DNA from: Heliorestis convoluta
GTDB taxonomy: Bacteria > Bacillota > Desulfitobacteriia > Heliobacteriales > Heliobacteriaceae
DNA: 64,000 nt
Reading direction: 5' to 3'
Assembly: GCF_009649955.1 (NCBI RefSeq)
Contig: NZ_CP045875.1
Coordinates: 2,213,501 to 2,277,500 of the forward strand
Below, piece after piece: positions 53,284 to 62,725 of this stretch; positions within the stretch are counted from its first letter, which is position 1; every line of letters starts with the position of its first letter. The position numbers and the translations under genes were made by a program. The notes under the pieces are model-generated. The model was not told where the DNA came from. It saw only the letters and a program-made list of their open reading frames with translations, and did no database searches.

Positions 53284-54420
53284 TTACCCTCCAATGCTTT
53301 CGTCTTCCTTGTTCTTTGACGGTGTTGTTGTTTCATTTTTGGATTCGTGCATTTTTTTCGTTACAGCCGAAACAGTTGCGTGGGCGGCTGCACCAGCAAT
53401 AGCACCGCCAACAACGATAGCGCCAAATTGGTCAACATTTTTGCCAATTTTCAGGCCTGGTACATCGGAAAGATGAGAGTAAATGGATTGCCCACCTGTG
53501 TAGTCCCAGAAGCCTTTCTCGGAACAGGCAATACAGGGATGGCCTGATTTAATGGGATAACTTACACCGCCGTTAAAGCCAATGTTCGAGCAGTTGTTAT
53601 AGGCGTTCGGGCCTTTACAACCGAGCTTGTAGAGACACCAGCCTTGCTTGGCTCCTTCATCGTCAAAAGATTCCACGAACATGCCCGCATCGAAATAAGC
53701 ACGGCGATTGCACTTATCATGAATACGGTGACCATAGAAAGCTTTCGGCCTTCCTTCACCATCTAACTCGGGCAAGCGTTCAAAGGTAAGGACATGAGTG
53801 ATCACACCCGCCATAACTTCTGCAATGGGAGGACAGCCTGGTACATTGATGATCGGCTTGTTCTTGATGATGTCTTGCACAGCCACAGCACCTGTTGGGT
53901 TCGGCTTGGCTGCTTGTACACAGCCATTCACAGCACAGGAACCCCAGGCAATGATGGCTTTGGCGTGCTGGGCTTCTTCTTTGAGCAATTCCAGAGCACT
54001 GTGTCCGCCTACACAACAATAGATACCACCATCGGCCATGGGAATGGCGCCTTCTACTGCAAGTATGTAGTTGCCTTTATGTTCTTCCATTGTCTTTCTA
54101 GCCATGGCTTCTGCTCGTTCACCGGCTGCTACCATCAGTGTTTCATCATAATCGAGAGAAATCATTGACATAATAATTTCAGAAACAATGGGGTGTGAAG
54201 TACGGATAAAAGATTCGGTACAACAGGTGCACTCTTGAAAATGTCGCCAAATCACAGGCATTCTCGGTCTTGACTCTAGGGCTTCTGCTATGGTCATGGC
54301 TCCGCTAGAGCTTAAACCAAGAGAAGCGGCCATAACCGTGCAGAACTTCAGAAAGTCCCGCCGACTGACACCTCGCTTTTGTAAGGCGCCGTAAAATGTG
54401 TCTTTTTCCTTAACGTTCAT
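53284..54420 (-). CDS. hupS: HupS, small (Fe-S) subunit with Tat signal
   Basis: A 378-residue Fe-S subunit. The N-terminus carries a twin-arginine export signal (SRRDFLKFCTVMAASLGL), so the mature enzyme faces the outside. Fe-S ligands are in ECTCCTESF, GSCAVNGC, NVPGCPP, DKCNRR, CLYKLGCKGP and CSNIGF. A C-terminal hydrophobic stretch (FGAIVVGGAIAGAAAHA) anchors it in the membrane. The ATG at 54420 has AAGGAGGG upstream. It is first in the operon hupSLCD-hypABFCDE. Confidence 0.96.
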   Translation of the reverse strand: MNVKEKDTFYGALQKRGVSRRDFLKFCTVMAASLGLSSSGAMTIAEALESRPRMPVIWRHFQECTCCTESFIRTSHPIVSEIIMSMISLDYDETLMVAAGERAEAMARKTMEEHKGNYILAVEGAIPMADGGIYCCVGGHSALELLKEEAQHAKAIIAWGSCAVNGCVQAAKPNPTGAVAVQDIIKNKPIINVPGCPPIAEVMAGVITHVLTFERLPELDGEGRPKAFYGHRIHDKCNRRAYFDAGMFVESFDDEGAKQGWCLYKLGCKGPNAYNNCSNIGFNGGVSYPIKSGHPCIACSEKGFWDYTGGQSIYSHLSDVPGLKIGKNVDQFGAIVVGGAIAGAAAHATVSAVTKKMHESKNETTTPSKNKEDESIGG

Positions 54421-54465
54421 AGGGCTATCCCTCCTTATAAGTCCTACTTTTCTGCTATTTTCTTG

Positions 54466-54494
54466 CTTGTTCGACAAGAATAGAAAATATTCTT
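54466..54494. promoter_or_regulatory. Overlapping inverted repeats upstream of hupS
   Basis: CTTGT-TCG-ACAAG (54466-54478) and AAGAATA-GAAAA-TATTCTT (54476-54494) lie 45-75 nt before the hupS start codon. They could be operators for the uptake-hydrogenase operon. The regulator is unknown. Confidence 0.4.
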
Positions 54495-54650
54495 GCATTA
54501 TGAAAATTTGTACAAAGCAATTTCTCAGGCCCTTTATTTTTTGATAATTTCTAGGGCAGGCTGGATGAATGTTACTTTCTCTTATTCCAATTGTTCGAAA
54601 AAAGTCCTATTAAATCCTTCATTAAATGCATTTTTTTGTATGTATACAAT

Positions 54651-54690
54651 AAAAGCCGCCAGAAACGTAGCTGTTTCTGGCGGCTTATTA
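54651..54690 (-). terminator. Terminator after the SpoVAF-like gene
   Basis: GCCGCCAGAAAC pairs perfectly with GTTTCTGGCGGC around GTAGCT; on the minus strand it is followed by TTTTATTG. Confidence 0.8.
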
Positions 54691-54697
54691 GAGTCAT

Positions 54698-56170
54698 TTA
54701 TTGTTTGCTTCGATCTTGAGGATGTAAAATGGCTGAGCGCGTCTTGCGAAGGGGTATGGGTGCACGGAAAAGTAAGTCCAAAAATGCTTTCCAGTCAAAA
54801 GGCAAGAGGGGCCAGAGATAAGGCATTCCCAGCGATCGTGTTGTTGCGAGTAAAAGAAACCACAGCAAAACAGCCACAAGAAAACCATAGACCCCAAAAA
54901 CCGCGGCTGCAATTAAGAAAAGAATGCGAAAGATTCGATTGGCTAGGCTTAATTCATAGCTCGGCGTTGCAAAGGTACCAACTGCCGCGACAGCAAGATA
55001 TAAAATGACTTCACTGGTAAAAAGGCCTACTTCTACAGCCACTTCTCCGATTAAGATGGCGGCCACAAGACCCAAGGCCGTCGCTAAGGCACTGGGCGTG
55101 TGGATGGCCGCCATGCGTAAGATCTCCAAGCCAATCTCAGCAATGAAAAACTGCCAGAAAAGCGAGACTTCTCCTACCTCTTCCGGACCCATGAACTTCC
55201 AGTTTTCTCCTAGCAACTCCGGGTTGGTGGCTACAAGATACCACAGAGGCAGTAAGAAAAGTGATCCGATAACAGCGACAAAGCGAGCCCAGCGCAAGAA
55301 AGCACCAATGACAGGCTTTTGTCGATATTCTTCGGCATGCTGTAAGTGATGCCAGAAGGTTGTAGGGCAAATCATAACACTGGGCGATCCATCGACAATG
55401 ATAATTACATGGCCTTCCATCAGGTGGACAGCGCTGGTATCGGCTCTTTCTGTATAGCGAACCATGGGATAGGGGTTTAGGTGACGGCCAAAGATAAATT
55501 CTTCAACTGTTTTCTCACCCATTGGTAACCCGTCAATGGAGATTTGATCAATTTTCTTTTTAATAGCTTCTACCAGATTGGGGTCGGCAATGTTATCAAT
55601 ATAAGCAATGGCAATATCTGTTTTTGATCTTTCTCCGGCTTGCATGTATTCCATGATTAAGGAGCGATCACGAATTCGCCGTCGTATCAAGGCACAGTTA
55701 AAGACAATCGTTTCAACAAAGCCGTCTCGAGGCCCCCGTACGACGCGCTCTATATCGGGTTCATCGGGAGAACGGACTGGGTATTCACGAATATCGAGTA
55801 AGATAACTTTTTGACAGCCTTCTATGACGAGCGCTGCTTGGCCTGCAAGGACTTGGTTAATGACTTCTTCTAAGTCTTCTGATGTCTCTATTTCCAGATA
55901 GGGTATAATAGTTCGTGTAAGCTTCTCGATAGCGTTGCCTTCGAGTTGACTTTCTTCTAGTCTGCTAAGTTCTTTCATGATGAACGTCATAGACTCATCT
56001 TTAGCAAAGCCGTCGATAAAAAAGAGGGCTAGCTTCTTACCGCTATACTCCATCTTGTGATGGATGATATCAAAGTTTTTTTCGATGCGCAGTTCTTTGA
56101 GCAGATAGTCGATGTTTTCATCATATTGAGAAGAGAGTGGCTTTTGCGTTCCTTTTTTGCCCATTGGCAA
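54698..56170 (-). CDS. Spore germination protein, GerA/SpoVAF family
   Basis: A 490-residue member of the GerA family, closest in feel to SpoVAF. A long N-terminal soluble part (with EYPVRSPDEPDIERVVRGP and PRDGFVETIVFN) is followed by membrane segments in the last 200 residues. GerA-type proteins sit in the spore inner membrane; SpoVAF works with the SpoVA channel. The neighbouring spoVA genes are not seen. The start is taken as TTG at 56170, with GGGGAAAGGGG just upstream; an ATG at 56164 or 56197 is possible. The ribosome binding site lies within a hairpin (56173-56229). Confidence 0.88.
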   Translation of the reverse strand: MPMGKKGTQKPLSSQYDENIDYLLKELRIEKNFDIIHHKMEYSGKKLALFFIDGFAKDESMTFIMKELSRLEESQLEGNAIEKLTRTIIPYLEIETSEDLEEVINQVLAGQAALVIEGCQKVILLDIREYPVRSPDEPDIERVVRGPRDGFVETIVFNCALIRRRIRDRSLIMEYMQAGERSKTDIAIAYIDNIADPNLVEAIKKKIDQISIDGLPMGEKTVEEFIFGRHLNPYPMVRYTERADTSAVHLMEGHVIIIVDGSPSVMICPTTFWHHLQHAEEYRQKPVIGAFLRWARFVAVIGSLFLLPLWYLVATNPELLGENWKFMGPEEVGEVSLFWQFFIAEIGLEILRMAAIHTPSALATALGLVAAILIGEVAVEVGLFTSEVILYLAVAAVGTFATPSYELSLANRIFRILFLIAAAVFGVYGFLVAVLLWFLLLATTRSLGMPYLWPLLPFDWKAFLDLLFRAPIPLRKTRSAILHPQDRSKQ

Positions 56171-56172
56171 TA

Positions 56173-56229
56173 CATAACCCCTTTCCCCATTGTCCATGCT
56201 TAGTTTGCTGGTTTGGGGAAGGGGTTATG
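56173..56229 (-). promoter_or_regulatory. Hairpin covering the SpoVAF-like ribosome binding site
   Basis: CATAACCCC-CCCCA pairs with TGGGG-GGGGTTATG, an almost perfect 16-bp helix with one bulged T. The right arm on the minus-strand RNA contains the GGGGAAAGGGG Shine-Dalgarno sequence. It has no T run, so it is not an ordinary terminator. Confidence 0.5.
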
Positions 56230-56232
56230 CTT

Positions 56233-57059
56233 TTATGCTCTGCGAAAAGTAGGCAGGGTAGAAGGAAAGTACGCGAGCAGTTCATGTACCTTTTTTCTGC
56301 GATCTCCTTGACAACTGATTGTACGTTGTACGTTAAAGACTTCTAGGTGACTCTTTCGATAGAGGGCAAGCATTTCTGCTGTGGCATGATTGGAGATAAC
56401 GATGTCGATGCCTGCTTGGCTTTTTTCGTAAGCTTGTTGTGCTAGTTCTACTTGGGCATGGTATGTAAAAGCTTGTCCATCGTAGGCTGTGAAATCACTG
56501 GTTGCTGAAAGCGGTGCATAAGGCGGGTCACAGTATATAACATCGCCTCTTCTCGTCTGTGCAAAGGTTTCTCGAAAGTCTGCGATCATAAAAGTGGCTC
56601 GTTGTGCTTTTTCATGAAAGTGATGCATCTCTTTTTCGGGGAAGTAAGGTGCTTTATAACGTCCAAATGGGACGTTGTAGATTCCTTTTTTATTATAGCG
56701 ACAGAGGCCGTTGTAGCCATGCCGATTCAGGTAGAGAAAGAGGGTGGAGCGTTCCCAGGGATCTAGGCTTTCGTTGAATCGCTGTCGCAAGGCATAATAG
56801 CGCTCGGCGCTGTTGTTTTCTGGTTGAAAGAGTTTTTGGCATGCTTTAATGAAGCTTTTATCTTTTTGTAGGCATTGGTAGAGATTGATTAGATCGGCGT
56901 TGGTGTCGGCTAGAAGATATTCCGCATAGTTTTCCGTGGCAAGGAAAAGGGCACCTGAGCGACAAAAGGCTCGACGAGTCTGCGCCCTTGTGGTAGGATT
57001 TTTTGAATTCTTTGGACCAATTTATGCTTGCCACCAGGCCATTTTAAAAATGGACGCAA
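56233..57059 (-). pseudogene. Dam-type DNA adenine methylase, frameshifted
   Basis: Read from a TTG at 57059 (GAAGGGGG upstream) the first frame gives MRPFLKWPGGKHKLV and continues to RRLVEPFV. The family continuation RSGALFLATENYAEYLLAD is in a different frame; about one base is missing near 56958-56964. From there the frame runs to 56233 and carries the catalytic YCDPPYAPLSATSDFT motif, which identifies the enzyme as a GATC-type adenine methylase. Either a real pseudogene or an assembly error. Confidence 0.85.
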
Positions 57060-57148
57060 GAAAAAGCACCCCCTTCTTGATGCATTCTACCTTTTTGCGC
57101 AGGTCTTGACAAGGAGGGTACGGAGAGGGATTCAAGAGCTAGGAAAGT

Positions 57149-59131
57149 TTAAGTATAAAGCCTTTTCAATCGAACGGTAACGGTTGTTCCATGGGGCGAG
57201 GTATCGAATTGAATCGTTCCGTTGTGCCTGGCTGCAATGCCGTAACAGACGGCCAAACCTAGTCCTGTTCCGTTTTCTTTTGTCGTAAAGAAAGGAACAC
57301 CTATGTTTTTCAGGATTTCTTCGGGAATACCTGGGCCCTGATCTTGGAAGATGATCAGGAGATTCTGATCTTCTTTCAATGTTTTGACAACCATTGTCCC
57401 ACCTTCAGACATGGCGTCTACTCCATTTCGAAATAGATTTAATATGAGTTGACGGATCTCTTTTTCGTCTACCATAAGGTCCTCTATGTTCTGATCCAAT
57501 TGGAAGCTTACTTCTATCTTTGAATTTATTCCATCGGCTTGTAACAAGGGCTCTAGCTTGCGAATGATTTCGTTGATGTTCTTTAGCTCTTTCTTAGAGG
57601 TTGATTTTTTGCTGATCGATAAAAATTCTGTAATTATGCCGTTGGCTCGGTCGATCTCATCAATCATTACATCAAAGTGGTCCTGATAGATAGCCAACTC
57701 GTTTCTAGCTTTTAAAAACTGTAAGTATCCTCTGACACACGTTAAGGGATTTCTAATTTCATGGCCTATGCCGGCCGACATCTGACCAATGACATTCAAT
57801 CGAGCCAATTGCAAAAGTTCTTGCTCGAGCCTTTTCTTTTCGGTAATGTCGTTGACTTGAAATAAAAAGCATCTACGTCCTTGTATGGTGATACTTTCTG
57901 CAGAAATAAGGGCAACCATCGTTTCTCCTGATTTTCTACTAAGTTTTATCTCAAGGTTTTGATAACGACCTTTTATACCGAGAAGGTTCATGGAACCATT
58001 ACGGTCTTCTAGATCATAGTAAAAGTCGAGGTCTACAGCAGTTTTACCTATCATTTCTTCTCGTAAATATCCTGATGTATTTTCAAAGCTTCGATTCACA
58101 GCAAGAATTCGTTTGCTGTCGGTATCAACAACACATAATGGAATGGGACTCTCTAAAAATACCATGCGAAAACGTTCTTCTGAAAGACGAAGATCTTCTT
58201 CAAATCTTTTTCGCTCTGTAATATCTTCGCTCGATATGAGCACACAGGGTTCATCATTAAATTCAATCAGCATGGCTGAGCACAACATGGTGCGCTTTTC
58301 ACCTGCTTTTGTTGTAATGTTCAATTCTAAGCCGTCAAAGCGCTCGTATTGAAGGAGTTTTTCTTCTAATTCCATGAGATTATCAGGCTTGTCTGCTATA
58401 GCTAAATCTTCGCATTTATTTCCTATGACTTCACCCCTAGAGTAGCCCGTAACCTCTTCAAAAGAATCATTCACAGCCACAATCGTCAGATCCGATAACT
58501 TTAGAACATGCTTAGATAAGGGGCTTTTTTGAAAAACTTTTCGAAACCGTTCTTCAGAACGGATTAAAGCTTCTTCTGCCTTTTTCCGTGATGTAATATC
58601 TCGAAAGAAAAATAGGTAGCCTGTTGATACAGCGTAGATGAGGACTTCATGCCAGCGGTCATTTTGTTTTGAGTATTCTTCGAGCACTGCCGATAATTTG
58701 CATTTTTTTCCCCGATTTTTGATTGCTATGAGCGGCTCCGCATATTGAGGGTAATAATCTGTGATTTTCTTGCCGATGACCTCTTCTTTTTCTTTGGAAA
58801 GAAAGCGATAAGTCGCTGCGTTAATATATATGTATCGCCATTCATGATCGACTGCAACGAGGCCATCTGTAATACCTTCTAGGATGTGGTATTTTTCGTG
58901 TAGTAGTTTTTCTAGTTCTACTATCACTCGGCTGTTGTCAATTAGCTTTTCGCGCAACCGATAGTTCTCTTCTTCTAATGACTCGATACGCTGTAGCATT
59001 TCGTTGGTTGACATTTCTTTCATAAGCATTGTGTTCAGAGTCTTCTCCTCACTTTTCTGTCTCATTTCCCTTTCTGAAGAATGTCTGGTTAATGTATATT
59101 TTATTTCAAAAATCTGTTTATTCCTACACAT
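57149..59131 (-). CDS. Soluble PAS sensor histidine kinase, sporulation-kinase-like
   Basis: A 660-residue cytoplasmic kinase. An N-terminal coiled coil (EMLQRIESLEEENYRLREKL) precedes three PAS domains (about residues 75-190, 195-315, 325-440), each with a PAC-like DITxRKK or DITEKKR ending. The HisKA His is in GIGHEIRNPLTCVRGY and the ATP domain has NLFRNGVDAM, DQGPGIPEEI and FTTKENGTGLGLAV. HxIRNPLT with a PAS N-terminus is typical of KinA/KinE kinases feeding the Spo0A relay, an inference. The start is uncertain (59131 or ATG 59029). Confidence 0.9.
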   Translation of the reverse strand: MCRNKQIFEIKYTLTRHSSEREMRQKSEEKTLNTMLMKEMSTNEMLQRIESLEEENYRLREKLIDNSRVIVELEKLLHEKYHILEGITDGLVAVDHEWRYIYINAATYRFLSKEKEEVIGKKITDYYPQYAEPLIAIKNRGKKCKLSAVLEEYSKQNDRWHEVLIYAVSTGYLFFFRDITSRKKAEEALIRSEERFRKVFQKSPLSKHVLKLSDLTIVAVNDSFEEVTGYSRGEVIGNKCEDLAIADKPDNLMELEEKLLQYERFDGLELNITTKAGEKRTMLCSAMLIEFNDEPCVLISSEDITERKRFEEDLRLSEERFRMVFLESPIPLCVVDTDSKRILAVNRSFENTSGYLREEMIGKTAVDLDFYYDLEDRNGSMNLLGIKGRYQNLEIKLSRKSGETMVALISAESITIQGRRCFLFQVNDITEKKRLEQELLQLARLNVIGQMSAGIGHEIRNPLTCVRGYLQFLKARNELAIYQDHFDVMIDEIDRANGIITEFLSISKKSTSKKELKNINEIIRKLEPLLQADGINSKIEVSFQLDQNIEDLMVDEKEIRQLILNLFRNGVDAMSEGGTMVVKTLKEDQNLLIIFQDQGPGIPEEILKNIGVPFFTTKENGTGLGLAVCYGIAARHNGTIQFDTSPHGTTVTVRLKRLYT

Positions 59132-59302
59132 TTTTTAACATTACCCCAAGAAAAGTAGTAAAACTGGGAATTATAGCTCCAATCAAAAAGCCTTGCTCCA
59201 GTTCGTCTGAAGCAAGGTCTGGCAAAGATTCTTTTTTCCTGCAGCTTCGACGAATTGGCTACCCTTTCATTGGAATAATAAAGGAAAAGGAGGCTTGCTA
59301 CT

Positions 59303-59664
59303 ATGTCGATGTTAGCTGTACCCGTAGAAGGCGATCAAGTGAGTGACCATTTTGGACATAGCAAATCTTTCGCCTTTGTTTATCTAGAAAATGGAAATCT
59401 CGTTAAAAAGGAAGTTCATGCAACGCCGCCTATGCAAAACAGACACGACGAATTTCCCAAGTGGTTTTTATCGAAACAAGTTGATAGCGTCATCGTAGTC
59501 CGTATTGGTGGTGGAGTCTATAGAACCTTAAAGAGTCGGGAATCGAAATATACAAAACGGCTCCCGCAACTCTCGAAGAAGTTGTTCGGGCCTTCGCAGA
59601 GAAAAAGTTAGAGAAGGTACAAGAAGCTGACCTTGTCTCCTGTGGTCACAGTCATCATAAATAA
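59303..59664 (+). pseudogene. NifX/NafY-like dinitrogenase cofactor-binding domain protein, frameshifted
   Basis: The N-terminal part (MSMLAVPVEGDQVSDHFGH to VIVVRIGGGV) is read from ATG 59303 after AGGAGG. The expected continuation SGIEIYKTAPATLEEVVRAF is in another frame, beginning near 59540. One G seems missing at AGTCGGGAATCG (59530-59541). The restored protein ends in CGHSHHK at 59664. This family binds iron-molybdenum-type cofactors or their precursors; no nif cluster is present. It is followed by a cupin gene. Confidence 0.82.
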
Positions 59665-59682
59665 ACCCATAGGAGGTTTACT

Positions 59683-60027
59683 ATGCAAACCTTTAATTTG
59701 TCAAGTAAGATGGTGTACTCTGACAAATCGTTAACGAAAAAAGTGGTTTATAGTGATAGTAGTATCTTGTCTTTTGTCCTCAACTTTAAACCAGGACAAG
59801 TCTTACCCCCTCATACTCATCCCGGAATGGTTACAATCATTCAAATATTGCGAGGAACGGCTACATTTACAGTGGACGGAGAGGATACTCAGCTTGCAGT
59901 AGGTGAAGGGCTGGTGTGTCAGGAGCAAGAATTGTTGGGCTTGAAAAATACTGGTGATGAAGAGCTTTCTCTTTATGTAACCTTATCACCGGGTCCAAAA
60001 GATAAGATGTTTGCTGAGGAATTCTAG
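59683..60027 (+). CDS. Cupin-domain protein
   Basis: A 114-residue single cupin barrel. The metal-binding motif PPHTHPGM and the second motif QILRGTATFTVDGE...LAVGEGLVCQEQEL match. It could bind a metal and act as a sensor or small-molecule enzyme; the function is not known. AGGAGG precedes the ATG, 18 nt after the NifX-like gene, so it is probably co-transcribed. Confidence 0.85.
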   Translation: MQTFNLSSKMVYSDKSLTKKVVYSDSSILSFVLNFKPGQVLPPHTHPGMVTIIQILRGTATFTVDGEDTQLAVGEGLVCQEQELLGLKNTGDEELSLYVTLSPGPKDKMFAEEF

Positions 60028-60064
60028 CTAGTTTTCAACTTGATTTATGCCGAATAGTCATCAA

Positions 60065-60100
60065 TGAACCCCCGGTACAACTTATCGTACCGGGGGTTCA
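60065..60100 (+). terminator. Hairpin after the cupin gene
   Basis: GAACCCCCGGTAC pairs perfectly with GTACCGGGGGTTC, a 13-bp GC-rich stem followed by ATTC. The T tract is short. Confidence 0.6.
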
Positions 60101-60158
60101 TTCATACAAGCTAGTTCTATCACTTTCCACTGGTTGCGTAGTTCGAAAACGTCCATTA

Positions 60159-60187
60159 TCGACAAGTTTATATAAATAAACTATAAT
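60159..60187 (+). promoter_or_regulatory. Promoter of the chemoreceptor gene
   Basis: TCGACA (60159-60164) and TATAAT (60182-60187) are 17 nt apart. Confidence 0.6.
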
Positions 60188-60239
60188 CATTATAGAAGCA
60201 TGCGCAAAAAAATACATGAACAAATAAAGGATGATGCTC

Positions 60240-62054
60240 ATGTCGATTAAACGGCTGTTTCAGATTATGTATCTAATTACAGGGATTCTACTGGCAACTT
60301 TGATGGTTCTCATTTTTTTGCTTTACCAAAATCAAAAAGATCTTTTACTTAGTGCAGAAGTGAGGTACCAATCTTATTTGCTCGCTGATGAACTTCGACA
60401 AAGTTCTGATGACCTCACTAGAATGGCTCGTACATACGTTATAACCGGTGACGATAAATATGAAAAAATTTATTGGACGATTCTCGATATACGTAATGGA
60501 AAACAACCTCGACCACAAGGTTATGAACGTTCATATTGGGATTTTGTCGCTGCTAATGACGAGTACACACGTTCTGATGGTGAAACAATCTCATTAAATG
60601 ATCAAATGAAACAATTGGGATTTACTGAAGAAGAATTCGGCTATCTACAGCAAGCTGAAGAAAATTCAAATAACCTTGTAAAAATAGAAGAAATGGCAAT
60701 GAATGCTATGAAAGAAATGATCCGACCTGAAGAAGTACAACTGATGAATCCAGGTGAAACAAATGAAGAGTTTGCTCGGAGAATCATGCATGATCAGCGT
60801 TATCACATAGAAAAAGCAAAAATCATGGAACCAATTGATCAGTTTTTCATAAAATTGGATCAACGAACTAGTTTAGAAGTCGAGGGATTCACAAAACGAC
60901 AACAGACCTATCTACAAGTAATTATAGTGATTCTTCTTGCTTTATTAGGAAACATTATTTTGGCGTTTTGGCAGATTCATCGAAAAGTAAATACTCCACT
61001 TTCAATTTTGTACGAAGATGCTTGTCGAATTAGTAAAGGCGATTTATCACGAGTCATTCAGTATAAATCAGATGATGAGATCGGGCAACTGGCATCAACA
61101 TTGAATCAGATGCTTCAGAAGATCAACTTTATCTCTCAGATCAAAGAAGCTTCACAAGAATCACTAGCTTTTGCAGAAAAGTTATCAACTTATTCTCATA
61201 AGTCTACAGAGTCAATTAATCAAACCATCATTGAAATGGGTAACGCCTCTGAAGTTACTGATATGCAGGCCAATAAAGCGAATGAGAGCATGCAGGCCAT
61301 CGAACAGTTGACGATTGGAGTTCAACGTATTGCTGAATCGGCATCCTATATTTCTGGTGAATCAGAAAAAATGGCTACAGATGCGAAAAACGGTCAACGA
61401 ACCATAGAAAATGCAATGGACCAAATGACTACGATCCAAGAAAGCGCTCAGCAGACAGTAGATGTTATCCAATTACTTCAAAAAACAGTGGCTCAAATCG
61501 TTGAATTTACCAATACCATCTTATCTATTTCCTCTCAAACGAATTTATTGGCGTTAAATGCCGCCATCGAGGCAGCACGTGCAGGAGAACAGGGGCGTGG
61601 ATTTGCCGTTGTTGCAGAAGAAATTCGCAAGCTAGCTGATGGTACTTCTCAATCTGCTTCTCATATTGAACAATTAATTGCAGAAATTCAGACGAAGACG
61701 GCAGAAACTGTAAAAATGGTTGAAAGTAGTAAGCAAGATGCTGACCATGGAATTGTAATGGTACATGATGTACGAAAAATGTTCTTAAATATTGTCCAGG
61801 CAATTCAAAAAGTAACGGAGCAGCTTGAAGATATGTCTTCTACTTCTCAGCAAATGTCTGCTAGTTCTGAAGAAATCGCTGCAAGCTCAGAAGACATTTC
61901 TCATTCAGCGAAAGTATCTGCTGAAAGGATACTACAAGTGCTCGAAACCAACAAGAATAACCTCTCTGGTGTAAAAGAGATTTCTGTTCTTTCCAATCAA
62001 TTGACTGTTCTAGCGAATAACTTACAAAAGCGGGTTGATGAGTTCTCTGAATAA
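60240..62054 (+). CDS. Methyl-accepting chemotaxis protein
   Basis: A 604-residue transmembrane receptor. TM1 is at about residues 8-28 and TM2 at about 220-243, flanking a helical extracytoplasmic sensor ([24 protein letters not shown]). HAMP follows, then a full signalling domain with the tip [19 protein letters not shown] and [15 protein letters not shown]. It ends without a C-terminal pentapeptide. AAAGG stands 9 nt before the ATG at 60240; 60231 and 60234 are alternatives. Confidence 0.92.
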   Translation: MSIKRLFQIMYLITGILLATLMVLIFLLYQNQKDLLLSAEVRYQSYLLADELRQSSDDLTRMARTYVITGDDKYEKIYWTILDIRNGKQPRPQGYERSYWDFVAANDEYTRSDGETISLNDQMKQLGFTEEEFGYLQQAEENSNNLVKIEEMAMNAMKEMIRPEEVQLMNPGETNEEFARRIMHDQRYHIEKAKIMEPIDQFFIKLDQRTSLEVEGFTKRQQTYLQVIIVILLALLGNIILAFWQIHRKVNTPLSILYEDACRISKGDLSRVIQYKSDDEIGQLASTLNQMLQKINFISQIKEASQESLAFAEKLSTYSHKSTESINQTIIEMGNASEVTDMQANKANESMQAIEQLTIGVQRIAESASYISGESEKMATDAKNGQRTIENAMDQMTTIQESAQQTVDVIQLLQKTVAQIVEFTNTILSISSQTNLLALNAAIEAARAGEQGRGFAVVAEEIRKLADGTSQSASHIEQLIAEIQTKTAETVKMVESSKQDADHGIVMVHDVRKMFLNIVQAIQKVTEQLEDMSSTSQQMSASSEEIAASSEDISHSAKVSAERILQVLETNKNNLSGVKEISVLSNQLTVLANNLQKRVDEFSE

Positions 62055-62098
62055 TAAATCGAGAAAAGCGTAGCCCAAGTAAGAATACGTAGCAAATT

Positions 62099-62131
62099 AA
62101 GGCCAAGGATTGAGAAGTCCTTGGCCTTTTT
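62099..62131. terminator. Terminator after the chemoreceptor gene
   Basis: AAGGCCAAGGA pairs with TCCTTGGCCTT, followed by TTTTTGTG. It may also serve the convergent gene ending at 62158. Confidence 0.85.
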
Positions 62132-62157
62132 GTGAGATGCAGCTTTTTTAAGGGTAT

Positions 62158-62436
62158 TTACACTTCTTCCTCAAAAGAAGTAATCTCCTGAATGATTTTA
62201 GTCCATGTTTCTTCGTTAAATTCCCCTTCTGGAAAATCAAAAGTAAGATAATCATATCTCATTGCATACCCACACAGAAGGTTTTCTTCTGCTGAGATGG
62301 TGTATGAATAGTGATCGTTCTCTATGTACAGATTAACCCTTTGATTTTGTTCGATTATCTCATACTCATACTTCATACCTGCGATAATTGGCGTAGTAGC
62401 TCGTAATTGTTCCAAACGCTCTTGAATTTGTTCCAT
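62158..62436 (-). CDS. Hypothetical protein
   Basis: A 92-residue acidic soluble protein (EQIQERLEQLRATTPIIAGM, then VNLYIENDHYSYTISAEENL). I do not recognise a family. TAAGGAG precedes the ATG. It is a single gene between two terminators. Confidence 0.7.
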   Translation of the reverse strand: MEQIQERLEQLRATTPIIAGMKYEYEIIEQNQRVNLYIENDHYSYTISAEENLLCGYAMRYDYLTFDFPEGEFNEETWTKIIQEITSFEEEV

Positions 62437-62602
62437 TGTCTTTTTTTCTCCTTAATTTTTTCCTCTACTGCGATGTGTCGACAGAAGCTGTGGAAAATCA
62501 GCACCAATCTAAACTGTAGTCGCTGCCTTTATCTTCTCCGCTAACTCACCGATATCCTATTTCATCTGATAAGAAATATAACAAACAGAAGAAACTAACG
62601 AC

Positions 62603-62635
62603 AAAAAGACCAGAAAGCGATATCTGGTCTTTTTT
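62603..62635. terminator. Bidirectional terminator
   Basis: AAAAAGACCAGA (62603-62614) pairs with TCTGGTCTTTTTT (62623-62635). It follows the CPBP gene and the remnant at 62642 on the minus strand. Confidence 0.8.
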
Positions 62636-62641
62636 GAATAT

Positions 62642-62725
62642 TATGGCATTTTCCCAGTTCTTCATTAATTCATCTCTGTGAATCTCACACCATGCTAAGA
62701 CAAGCTTTAATTGTTTAGATGGTTC
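62642..62725 (-). pseudogene. Remnant of a DUF4160-like gene
   Basis: EPSKQLKLVLAWCEIH followed by RDELMKNWENAI resembles the C-terminus of DUF4160 proteins. No start or N-terminal part exists and the frame runs into unrelated sequence. It lies between the CPBP gene and the terminator at 62603. DUF4160 genes often lie in small defence- or toxin-type pairs. Confidence 0.4.

Noticed and set aside
54493-55008. 171-codon frame on the plus strand over the SpoVAF-like gene end
   Set aside because: Mostly antisense to a clear gene and crosses its terminator.
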